Assembly: GCA_902793635.1 (NCBI GenBank)
Contig: CADBEA010000019.1
Span: 1 to 41,275 of the forward strand
DNA length: 41,275 bases
Direction of reading: 5' to 3'
From: an uncultured Erysipelotrichaceae bacterium
GTDB lineage: Bacteria; Bacillota_I; Bacilli_A; Erysipelotrichales; Erysipelotrichaceae
The position numbers and the translations under genes were made by a program. The notes under the pieces are model-generated. The model saw only the letters and a list, made by a program, of their open reading frames with translations. It ran no database searches and was not told where the DNA came from. Positions 19,101-25,188 of the stretch are shown here, piece after piece. Positions within the stretch are counted from its first letter, which is position 1; each line of letters starts with the position of its first letter.

Positions 19101-19286
19101 CAGTCATTTATGCGGGCATGTATCCAGCATGTCCTGGGTATCGCGCCAGCTCATTCCGCCGTGATCGTATCGGATACATCTTCCGGTGTCAGTTATGCTT
19201 ATCCCGGCATCATGCCGCTGTATACGACCGAAGAACTGATTCAGACCGGCCGGGAAATTGTCCGGGATTATGAGCCCAAGGAATGA
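16194..19286 (+). CDS. TIR domain - transmembrane - beta-propeller-like protein
   Basis: The 1030-residue protein begins with a TIR domain (residues 4 to about 130): YNAFISYRHVERD, then DFLIVICSPEVLESLWVRRE. W89 and E93 occupy the WxxxE position that includes the catalytic glutamate in NAD-cleaving TIRs. A single membrane span follows (about 191-210), preceded by basic RLRRWR. Next is a helical segment, ALENQDRLRAVWLALKALPSE, of the kind that links TIR or ATPase modules to WD40-like repeats. The remaining 750 or so residues are beta-rich, with repeated D-x-S/D-G turns and tryptophans (NLYLWKLPEGELI), probably one or two propellers. The likely role is an envelope-linked sensor with a TIR effector; defence is plausible but unproven. 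The start has AGAGGTG upstream. Confidence 0.85.
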   Translation: MIEKYNAFISYRHVERDIKVAEDIQNQLEHFKIPKAIAEKTGVQKIERIFRDKSELPITSNLTDDIQTALKNSDFLIVICSPEVLESLWVRREIELFLKTHPYERILTVLSAGEPQTAIPDLLLKRRIETVDENGRPVVIEEPTEPLSCDYRLPLKQARKVELPRLAAALIGCSYDELVQRAEQYRLRRWRLIAGSVAAASAVALSYLIWSNRQISHNLEQSQKNMSLYLAEESGTALENQDRLRAVWLALKALPSETENKPVISEAEYALAEATRVYKLPSVLEYTAVRLFETEYDIRDFLISPDRTVMTAVDQEDNLYLWKLPEGELIRSQKLPQYTSLFDGGEAGFYTSANHSTQLLSWQDGSVIWENDAPSHSLSLYVQKESGLLLKWTEEQISLVGEDGKTVRTMAVPELAAGFRMETAALDPSGTKALLVYRNNSQSAVMLADLESEATKLLRDDLIIADRAEFLDDGTVLICEMANPLNEISEESFDQSYYLYNMHANIWRLDPESGEVIFKTAIPFSQEGYFRSYERIDYLDSEGQTQDGLLCNLATVQAIVNLSDGSVFKMSEWPAVVKNTISRDKETIFTLLSDGSLGINSFNDNYVSGIKAFVRDAEKAVIYGKEEGSLASVMVMPKGQPYIIQYVPADYPPGYQRLENIQTRTIESAIMRDDRLAMEYRDDSHERHITVFDIHTEQPVLDYEAEIGEDAAYLFSRDGSMFYVVSDVDDHIRIAKMSLSDGSRTDSFVIDPDLILQDSAFSMKDSLIRYVCYVHSEDGNVLKMGAYDCMKGEELSGAEIDSEGFPDTLMIQNCVFSEDGKSCLLEIRNYGKDTQKNELYYMTAGQKPFLLDASDEPHYPGLFNSSSTAFATVFNGEITVYDMSGQPSGNISFKPDSYLSAAYLNDELYLLTNEGIVYRYSAKNELLMKYSVGIYTNSLYVSNDRYEWQQDAGNIYLQANGILSVIDPQQSFMRACIQHVLGIAPAHSAVIVSDTSSGVSYAYPGIMPLYTTEELIQTGREIVRDYEPKE

Positions 19287-19376
19287 AAAAAAGAATACAT
19301 CCGATTTATACTAACGCATCACTAATCCGGCATGGTAATATACTTGATGTAATCATTAGAAAGCAGAGATTATCCT

Positions 19377-19859
19377 ATGGCGAGACAGAAAGATTATTTT
19401 TCATTTGAATCGATCCGGGACAGGGAAGGGAATGTGGTATGTTATCACGTGACCATGATCGGCACGATTGAAGCGGACGGCGTTGCCCGCATGCGTACCG
19501 ATTTCGGTGCTGACGAGAATCAGCGGATGGCTTTCGGCCGTCTGACGGTCTGTGGTCTCGACAAAAAGATCAAAGTCTTTACCGATCAGCTGAACTGCCG
19601 CATCTATTATCATTCCTACAGCGAGGAAAACGGCGCGGTGGACATCATCAGTTTCTCGGCCAAAGACTGGCGGGCTGACGAAGTGTACGCACTGCAGGAA
19701 GGCGACCGCGTGCTGATCGAGGGAAGAGCCTATATCCGGCCGGTTTCCGAAAAATATCCCGACCGTCTGCCGGAAGTCAGCGTGACAATGACCGGCATGT
19801 TCCTGCTGGGTCATAAACGTTTCCACAGCATGAACAGCGGTCTGATTCCCCAGAAATAA
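19377..19859 (+). CDS. SSB-like OB-fold protein (tentative)
   Basis: The 160-residue protein resembles single-stranded DNA-binding proteins only in outline: an early strand VTMIGTIEADGVARM, a middle strand VDIISFSAKDW, then LQEGDRVLIEGRAYIRPV, close to the SSB signature LKKGDRVLVEGRL. It lacks the acidic SSB tail, ending SGLIPQK. A nucleic-acid role is inference. The ribosome binding site is weak, and no strong promoter is visible in the 90 bases upstream, although TIR-gene read-through is possible since I see no terminator between them. It is followed by its own terminator. Confidence 0.65.
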   Translation: MARQKDYFSFESIRDREGNVVCYHVTMIGTIEADGVARMRTDFGADENQRMAFGRLTVCGLDKKIKVFTDQLNCRIYYHSYSEENGAVDIISFSAKDWRADEVYALQEGDRVLIEGRAYIRPVSEKYPDRLPEVSVTMTGMFLLGHKRFHSMNSGLIPQK

Positions 19860-19860
19860 C

Positions 19861-19885
19861 GACAGCAGGAGCACTGCTGTCTTTT
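19861..19885 (+). terminator. Intrinsic terminator after the SSB-like gene
   Basis: GACAGCAG (19861-19868) pairs perfectly with CTGCTGTC (19874-19881), followed by TTTT. Confidence 0.85.
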
Positions 19886-19910
19886 CAATCTGCCTGCATG
19901 TTTATATAAT
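19882..19910 (+). promoter_or_regulatory. Promoter of the helical protein gene
   Basis: TTTTCA (19882-19887), a 17-base spacer and TATAAT (19905-19910); the -35 box overlaps the T-run of the preceding terminator. The leader to the GTG start is about 50 bases. Confidence 0.5.
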
Positions 19911-19968
19911 GAAATCAGTTTCGGAATATTGATACGATAATACGATCACGGTTCAAAGGAGGTACATC

Positions 19969-20526
19969 GTGGGACTGTTTGACAAACTGGTGAAGGAAGG
20001 GGCGAACCTTCTGAAAGAAGGCGAGAAGGTACTGAAAGAAGTCGCTTCCGACGAAAACAAAGAGAAGGCTGCGGAACTGTTTCAGTCTCTGAAGGAAACG
20101 ATCAGTGAAAAAGCGGAAGGCCTCAGCCAGGCAGTGGATGAATGGAAGGCAGAACAGCAGGCCAGGACGGAGGAGTCACAACAGCAGGCGTCTTATTATG
20201 AAGCGGACGCTTCCGACAGCCGCAGCTGCCGTGAGAAGATCCTCGCCTGCCTGAGTGAGGAATTCAGCAATTACACCGTCGAAGAAAACGTCTCACCGCG
20301 CCGGTTCGGCGGCGAAGGACGCTTCATGGATTATTCCATCGCTGTCTTTGACGGAACGGAAGTACGGCTGGTCATTATGCTGATCGGCAAGACGACGACT
20401 CAGCACCGTGAATACCGCTGGAGCAAAGAACTGGCGGAGAAGAACGGCTATCCGTTCATCAACTTCATCAATCATTATCCCAACACACCTGAATATATTT
20501 CCGACAGATTGCACAAATACCTGTAA
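19969..20526 (+). CDS. Uncharacterised protein with helical N-terminus
   Basis: The 185-residue protein starts with GTG at 19969, fixed by AAAGGAGG at 19955-19962. Residues 1-75 form a charged amphipathic helix or coiled coil rich in Lys, Glu and Gln (LVKEGANLLKEGEKVLKEV). The C-terminal 110 residues look like a compact alpha/beta domain: KILACLSEEFSNYTVEE, FMDYSIAVFDGTEVRLVIMLIG, then EKNGYPFINFINHYPNTPEYISDRL. The latter resembles a nuclease-like or metabolite-binding fold in outline, but I cannot name a family. It ends only about six bases before the structured RNA that precedes the reverse transcriptase, so it could be co-transcribed with that RNA. Confidence 0.75.
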   Translation: MGLFDKLVKEGANLLKEGEKVLKEVASDENKEKAAELFQSLKETISEKAEGLSQAVDEWKAEQQARTEESQQQASYYEADASDSRSCREKILACLSEEFSNYTVEENVSPRRFGGEGRFMDYSIAVFDGTEVRLVIMLIGKTTTQHREYRWSKELAEKNGYPFINFINHYPNTPEYISDRLHKYL

Positions 20527-20531
20527 TCTGT

Positions 20532-20676
20532 AAGAAAAAGAAAGAGAATTGCGGAGACGCACCTGCGGCAGCCGCAGCCTGTTCCTTCATATATGGTTTT
20601 GCAGGAACCGGAACAGGTACCGGCCGGTAACACAAGCACCGCTTGTTTCAAGGCGATTTCTCTTTCTTCTTTTTTT
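20532..20676 (+). ncRNA. Highly structured candidate ncRNA in front of the reverse transcriptase
   Basis: A long inverted repeat closes the element. AAGAAAGAGAA (20538-20548) pairs perfectly with TTCTCTTTCTT (20658-20668). It extends inward by four pairs past one bulged U (20549-20552 with 20653-20656) and outward by about five pairs past one mismatch. Inside are consecutive hairpins: CTGCGG-CAG-CCGCAG (20563-20577), CCTGTTCC with GGAACAGG (20578-20585/20610-20617), the palindrome TACCGGCCGGTA (20618-20629) and ACAAGC-ACC-GCTTGT (20632-20646). Seven T residues (20670-20676) follow the closing stem, so the whole element could also end as an intrinsic terminator. A weak promoter-like CCGACA-N17-TAATCT (20501-20529) would start transcription near 20536. 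The layout resembles retron msr-msd or other RT-associated RNAs; this is inference. Confidence 0.55.
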
Positions 20677-20679
20677 ACT

Positions 20680-21903
20680 ATGATGACGATCCTGAACAGA
20701 CTCCGTGACGCCGCGTGCTGGCAAGAATTCTATGAATATAAAAAAAGCCGGAACCAGCTGACTCAGAAAGAGCTGAAGAAGCTGGAAGAGTTCATCGTGC
20801 AGAAAAAATATCTTCCGGTGACGGAAGACCTTTCGTTCTCTTATCCGACGAAACACGCAATTGTCAAAATGGGCACTTCGCGCAGACGTATCGTCTACAG
20901 TTATCCGGAAGATGAAACATGGGTTCTGAAACTGCTGGCGTATCTGCTGTTCAGATATGACGGAAAACTGGCTGGCAATACGTATGCCTTCCGGCGCCGG
21001 ATGACAGCCGTTTCAGCCATCCGGGATATTCTGAAGATCCCGGATCTGAATGAGAGATATGTCCTGAAACTGGACATCCACGATTATTTCAATTCCATTG
21101 ATACGGAAATACTGATCGGTATCCTGGCGCGGGTCATCGATGACGACGAACCGCTGCTTTCTCTTTTATGCACGCTGCTGCGGCAGGATAGATGTTATGA
21201 GAACGGAAGTCTGATTGAAGAGAAAAGAGGCGCGATGGCCGGTGTGCCGCTGGCCGGCTTCTTCGCCAATTTCTATCTGGCGGATCTGGACGAATACTTC
21301 CTTGCAAAAGGCATTTCCTGGTTCCGTTATTCCGACGATATGATCCTGTTTCTGAAGAATGAAAAGGAACGGGAAGAATGTTTCGCGTATATCATGCGGT
21401 TTCTTGATGAAAGAAAACTGACCCTGAATCCGGACAAACTGAAATACAGTAATCCGGGTGAGGCATGGGAGTTCCTCGGTTTCCGCTATACCAGCGGAGT
21501 CATCGATCTTTCCCGCGGGGCCATCGATAAAATGAAAGGCCGCATCCGCCGCAAAGCCCATAAACTGTACCGCTGGAGAAAGAAGAATCATCAGGAATAT
21601 GACAAAGCAGCGAAAGCCATGATCCGCAGCTTCGATCACAAATTCTATGACTTCAGCGGCGACAACGAATACACCTGGACCAGATACTGTTTTCCGATCA
21701 TCAGCTGTCCGGACGGACTGCGTGAAATCGATACCTACATGGTCATGCATCTGCGGTATCTGTATTCCGGCCGCTACAGCAAGACCAACTATAAAATCAC
21801 CTACGAACATCTCAAACAGCTGGGATATACGCCGCTGGTGGCGGAGTATTACAACTGGCAGGAAGAAAACCGGATGCTCGACGAACAGAACCGGAAGAAA
21901 TGA
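20680..21903 (+). CDS. Stand-alone reverse transcriptase (RNA-directed DNA polymerase)
   Basis: The 407-residue protein has the ordered RT blocks: NTYAFRRRMTAVSAI (about 100-114), motif A LKLDIHDYFNSID (catalytic D132), motif B GVPLAGFFANFYLADLDEYF (189-208), motif C WFRYSDDMILF (D219, D220), and motifs D/E LTLNPDKLKYSNP and WEFLGFRY (263-270). About 130 helical residues follow, perhaps a thumb (RRKAHKLYRWRKK, WTRYCFPII, LKQLGYTPLVAEYY). There is no endonuclease domain, zinc finger or protease, and I do not see the retron VTG motif. The start at 20680 (or 20683) begins the region I expect for the family. Longer in-frame starts would run through the structured RNA. No Shine-Dalgarno sequence precedes it, only a T tract. 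It ends in a shared terminator region. Group II intron-like, retron-like or defence-type RT remain possible. Confidence 0.88.
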   Translation: MMTILNRLRDAACWQEFYEYKKSRNQLTQKELKKLEEFIVQKKYLPVTEDLSFSYPTKHAIVKMGTSRRRIVYSYPEDETWVLKLLAYLLFRYDGKLAGNTYAFRRRMTAVSAIRDILKIPDLNERYVLKLDIHDYFNSIDTEILIGILARVIDDDEPLLSLLCTLLRQDRCYENGSLIEEKRGAMAGVPLAGFFANFYLADLDEYFLAKGISWFRYSDDMILFLKNEKEREECFAYIMRFLDERKLTLNPDKLKYSNPGEAWEFLGFRYTSGVIDLSRGAIDKMKGRIRRKAHKLYRWRKKNHQEYDKAAKAMIRSFDHKFYDFSGDNEYTWTRYCFPIISCPDGLREIDTYMVMHLRYLYSGRYSKTNYKITYEHLKQLGYTPLVAEYYNWQEENRMLDEQNRKK

Positions 21904-21931
21904 AAACAGCCGCGGATCATTGCCGCGGCTG
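21903..21931 (-). terminator. Terminator of the M20 amidohydrolase gene
   Basis: CAGCCGCGG (21907-21915) pairs perfectly with CCGCGGCTG (21923-21931). On the minus strand it is followed by TTTTCA. The plus-strand side has only GCCGTGTTT, so RT transcripts may end here less efficiently. Confidence 0.8.
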
Positions 21932-21949
21932 CCGTGTTTCAGTATGAGG

Positions 21950-23317
21950 TTAATCTTCTTTCGGATAGGGCCAGGGGATGGAGTCGTCGATCGGGCATTC
22001 GTAGACTTCGCCGTTGAGCGAATTGCGGAATTCCTCTTTCGCCGCTTCCAGACGGGCCGGATCCTTCATCAGTTTATAGGTGCCGAGTGCCATGATCTTG
22101 GCCGCTCTTAACATGCCCTTCATGCCGATGGAGTGGCCGGAAGAAGCGGTCATCATCCAGCTGTGGCCGGAGGACAGGGATGCGGCCGTGCATTCGTTGA
22201 CCTGGAAACCCGGGCAGATGTATTCGACGTCACCGTAGTCGGTCGAGCCGAAGATGTTTCTTGTCTGCAGGGTCTGATCTTCATAATCGAGCGGCAGTGT
22301 CTTGCCAGGGACATAGGCGGCTGCCTTCTGGTTGATCTCGTCCGCGAAGCGCAGTTCTTCCTCGGTATAGGTATTGAGCGGAACTTCCTTTCTGGCTTCC
22401 TGGATGGCTTCGCCGATGACGTGGTTCTGCAGGGTCGGATACAGACCGCCGAGTCTTGTGATGACCGCTTTGGTGTCGGTCATGATGGCGGCGCCTTCCG
22501 CGCACTTGCAGACACGCTCATAGGCATCAACAGTTGCCTTGCGGCTTAAAGCACGGATGAAATATCTGGCCGCGGCATAGTCAGGCACGATATTCGGAGC
22601 CAGACCGCCGTCGGTGATCGTGTAATGCATGCGCACGTCGTCGGTGACGTGTTCCCGGAGGAATTCGACACCGATGTTCATTAACTGCAGGGCGTCCAGG
22701 GCACTGCGGCCGTTCTGCGGTTCGCCTGCCGCATGGGCGGTGCGGCCGTGGAATTCCACTTTCATGCCTTCCACACCGGTATGGCAGCCGAGGGTATCGC
22801 GGGATGCGGTAGCCGGATGCCAGGCAATCGTGAAGTCGCATTCTTTGAAGGCGCCCTGTTTTGCCATCAGGCCTTTGCCAAGCAGCTGCTCTTCAGCCGG
22901 GCAGCCGTAGAAGATCACGGTGCCGCTCAGGTTATCTTTGATCATCGCTTCCTTGAGGGCGATGCAGGCGCCAAGACATCCGGTGCCGAGCAGGTTATGG
23001 CCGCAGCCGTGACCGTCGCCGCCTTCGACGATGGGATTCTGATAACTGCAGACATTCTGGGAGAGACCCGGCAGGCAGTCATACTCGGCGCAGAAGCCGA
23101 CGACCGGACGGCCTTTGCCGAAGACGGCCCGGATACAGGTCAGCATGTCATAGGCGCCGACTTCGGTTTCAAATCCGTTGGCCCGCAGCACTTCAGCTGT
23201 CCATTCAACCGCTTTTGTTTCCTTCCAGCCCATTTCAGGATGGGCCCAGATGTTTTCGGCAAGACGGATCAATTCATCCGCGTGGCTGTCAACAACATTA
23301 CAGATCAATGTATTCAT
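21950..23317 (-). CDS. M20-family amidohydrolase, AbgB-like
   Basis: The 455-residue metal-dependent hydrolase resembles the B subunit of p-aminobenzoyl-glutamate hydrolase and related aminoacyl amidases. Visible motifs are VVGFCAEYDCLPG, the metal-binding GGDGHGCGHNLLG, YGCPAEE with the catalytic glutamate, AWHPATASR, FHGRTAHAAGEPQNGRSALDA in the dimerisation domain, and SGHSWMMTASSGHSIGMKGM near the end. ATG 23317 is chosen because AAAGGGAAA lies just upstream; an in-frame ATG at 23350 lies on the -10 box. It is transcribed divergently from argS and has its own terminator. Confidence 0.88.
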   Translation of the reverse strand: MNTLICNVVDSHADELIRLAENIWAHPEMGWKETKAVEWTAEVLRANGFETEVGAYDMLTCIRAVFGKGRPVVGFCAEYDCLPGLSQNVCSYQNPIVEGGDGHGCGHNLLGTGCLGACIALKEAMIKDNLSGTVIFYGCPAEEQLLGKGLMAKQGAFKECDFTIAWHPATASRDTLGCHTGVEGMKVEFHGRTAHAAGEPQNGRSALDALQLMNIGVEFLREHVTDDVRMHYTITDGGLAPNIVPDYAAARYFIRALSRKATVDAYERVCKCAEGAAIMTDTKAVITRLGGLYPTLQNHVIGEAIQEARKEVPLNTYTEEELRFADEINQKAAAYVPGKTLPLDYEDQTLQTRNIFGSTDYGDVEYICPGFQVNECTAASLSSGHSWMMTASSGHSIGMKGMLRAAKIMALGTYKLMKDPARLEAAKEEFRNSLNGEVYECPIDDSIPWPYPKED

Positions 23318-23345
23318 AGAATCATTTCCCTTTCTGATTACAAAC

Positions 23346-23354
23346 ATCATATCA
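23346..23354 (-). promoter_or_regulatory. Extended -10 promoter of the M20 gene
   Basis: The minus strand reads TGATATGAT, with TATGAT at 23351-23346, about 29 bases before the chosen ATG. Confidence 0.6.
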
Positions 23355-23405
23355 GACCGGCGACATTCTGCATCTCAGATGATACACAAACGACAGGGAT
23401 TCCGA

Positions 23406-23411
23406 TATAAT
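23406..23411 (+). promoter_or_regulatory. argS -10 box
   Basis: TATAAT at 23406-23411, with TACACA (23383-23388) at 17 bases as a partial -35. The ATG is 29 bases downstream. Confidence 0.55.
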
Positions 23412-23440
23412 ATGTAGGCTGTATGAACGGAGGCTTCTAC

Positions 23441-25099
23441 ATGAATGATATCAACGCCAGAATCATCAGCGCTCTTAAGGAAGTGCTGAAAGAGAAATAT
23501 GACCTGGATGCGCCGGAAGGCATTCTTGCGGTCGAAATCCCCAAGGATCCGAAGATGGGCGACTATTCGTCCACCTGCGCCATGCGTCTGGCCAAGACCC
23601 TGCATCAGAATCCGAAAGTGATCGCGGAAACGATTGCCGAAGGACTGCGTGAGAAACTGCCGGATGCCGAAACGATCGAAATCGCCGGACCCGGTTTCAT
23701 CAATTTCCGCATGAAGAAATCAGCTCTGGCTTCCGTGATCAACACGATCCTCGATGCCGGTGCGAAATACGGCCACAATAACAGCGGCGAAGGAAAGAAG
23801 ATCCTCGTCGAGTGGGTCAGCGCCAATCCGACCGGCGAACTGCACTGCGGTCATGCCCGCAACGCGGCCTGGGGCGACAGTATCTGCCGTCTTCTGGAAG
23901 CGAGCGGCTGGGACGTGCTGCGTGAATACTATGTCAATGACGCCGGCAATCAGATCGTCATGCTTGGTGAATCACTGATCGCCAGATATTTTGAATATTT
24001 CGGCAAAGAATATCCGCTGCCGCCGGATGGCTATCATGCCCAGGATGTCAAAGACATCGCGGTGAGTATTGCCGAAGCCGACGGAGATAAATGGCTGAAT
24101 GCCGATCCGAAAGAGCGTCTGGCATACTTCATGGCGGAAGGCAAGAACCGCGAACTGAAAAAAATCGACGCCGATCTGAAGCTGTATGGCGTCAGGATCG
24201 ATTCCTGGATCCATGAAACACTGTTCTATGAGAATGACAGGGAACGTATCAATGCTGTTCTGAAGCGTATGGACGACCTCGGTCTGACTTATGAAAAAGA
24301 CGGTGCGCTGTGGTTCAGAAGTACCGAATACGGTGATGACAAAGACCGTGTATTGAAGAAGAGTGACGGAACCCTGTCCTATATGACACCGGATATCGCC
24401 AACCATGTATACAAAGTGGAACGCGGCTATCCGCTGCTCGTTGACCTCTGGGGTGCTGACCATCACAGCTATGTCATTCGTATGAAGGCGGCTCTGAAAG
24501 CGCTCGGCTATCCGGAGGATACCCTGCAGGTGGATCTGATTCAGATGGTCAGAATGGTCGAAGACGGTGTCGAAGTCAAGATGTCCAAACGTACCGGCAA
24601 CGCCATCACGATCCGTGAACTGTGTGAGGACGTCGGTGTCGATGCGGCCAGATGGTTCTTCGTTTCCAAGGACGTCGCGACCCACATGGACTTTGATATG
24701 AAACTTGCCCGGACCCGTTCCAACGACAATCCGGTCTACTATGCCCAGTATGCCTATACAAGAATGTTCAACATTCTTCATAAGGAAGGCACACCGGAAT
24801 TCCGCCGCGAAGAAAGCTATGATCTGCTCACGGATGCGCATGAGACAGAGATGCTGAAACTGATCGCCGAATTCCCGAAGACAGTTGCTGAAAGCGCGAA
24901 GAACAGAACGCCGAACCGCATGTGCAACTTCTGCCAGCAGCTGGCCAGAGAATTCCACAGCTACTACAACAGCTGCCGGGTCAGCGACCCGCAGAATCCG
25001 GAACTGACCAACCAGCGTCTGGGTCTGATCAGCGCCGTCATGATTACCATGAAGAACGCGCTCGACCTGATTGGTGTCAGCGCGCCGGAAAAGATGTAA
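23441..25099 (+). CDS. argS: Arginyl-tRNA synthetase
   Basis: The 552-residue cytoplasmic class I enzyme charges tRNA-Arg. It has the N-terminal ArgRS domain (PKMGDYSSTCAMRLAK), the HIGH-type motif HCGH in NPTGELHCGHARNA, the stretch REYYVNDAGNQI, DLWGADHHSYVIRMKAAL, the KMSKS-type loop VKMSKRTGNAITI, and a C-terminal anticodon-binding helical domain ending in MKNALDLIGVSAPEKM. ATG 23441 has CGGAGG (23428-23433) at ideal spacing; the in-frame ATG at 23423 has no such site. It forms a single-gene unit with a strong terminator. Confidence 0.95.
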   Translation: MNDINARIISALKEVLKEKYDLDAPEGILAVEIPKDPKMGDYSSTCAMRLAKTLHQNPKVIAETIAEGLREKLPDAETIEIAGPGFINFRMKKSALASVINTILDAGAKYGHNNSGEGKKILVEWVSANPTGELHCGHARNAAWGDSICRLLEASGWDVLREYYVNDAGNQIVMLGESLIARYFEYFGKEYPLPPDGYHAQDVKDIAVSIAEADGDKWLNADPKERLAYFMAEGKNRELKKIDADLKLYGVRIDSWIHETLFYENDRERINAVLKRMDDLGLTYEKDGALWFRSTEYGDDKDRVLKKSDGTLSYMTPDIANHVYKVERGYPLLVDLWGADHHSYVIRMKAALKALGYPEDTLQVDLIQMVRMVEDGVEVKMSKRTGNAITIRELCEDVGVDAARWFFVSKDVATHMDFDMKLARTRSNDNPVYYAQYAYTRMFNILHKEGTPEFRREESYDLLTDAHETEMLKLIAEFPKTVAESAKNRTPNRMCNFCQQLAREFHSYYNSCRVSDPQNPELTNQRLGLISAVMITMKNALDLIGVSAPEKM

Positions 25100-25103
25100 T
25101 ACA

Positions 25104-25138
25104 AGGAACTGTTTCTGTATGGAAACGGTTCTTTTTTT
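25104..25138 (+). terminator. Intrinsic terminator after argS
   Basis: GAACTGTTTC (25106-25115) pairs with GAAACGGTTC (25122-25131), with one U-G pair, followed by seven T residues. Confidence 0.9.
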
Positions 25139-25175
25139 GTCAGTCATTGTCTGTCAGAGTCTGTTGAAAATGAAG

Positions 25176-25181
25176 TACAAT
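25176..25181 (+). promoter_or_regulatory. Candidate -10 box with leaderless spacing before the ABC exporter
   Basis: TACAAT ends seven bases before the ATG at 25189, and no Shine-Dalgarno sequence lies between. The transcript would start at or very near the initiation codon. The -35 region is unclear. Confidence 0.45.
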
Positions 25182-25188
25182 AAAACAA

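Noticed and set aside
19886-19968. Additional promoter GATAAT near 19936
   Set aside because: It lacks a -35 or a TG extension and is weaker than TATAAT at 19905-19910.
20593-20679. N-terminal extension of the reverse transcriptase from ATG 20593
   Set aside because: It would translate the hairpins and the T tract, has no ribosome binding site and gives a low-complexity sequence; the family-like N-terminus begins at 20680.
20680-21903. Classical retron RT
   Set aside because: The RNA layout is suggestive, but I could not find the retron VTG motif, so I keep the call at generic RT.
20532-21931. Group II intron
   Set aside because: I see no domain V-like hairpin after the RT gene, no maturase endonuclease domain and no interrupted host gene.
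20532-21931. Diversity-generating retroelement
   Set aside because: No template/variable repeat pair with adenine-biased differences and no Avd-like accessory gene was found near the RT.
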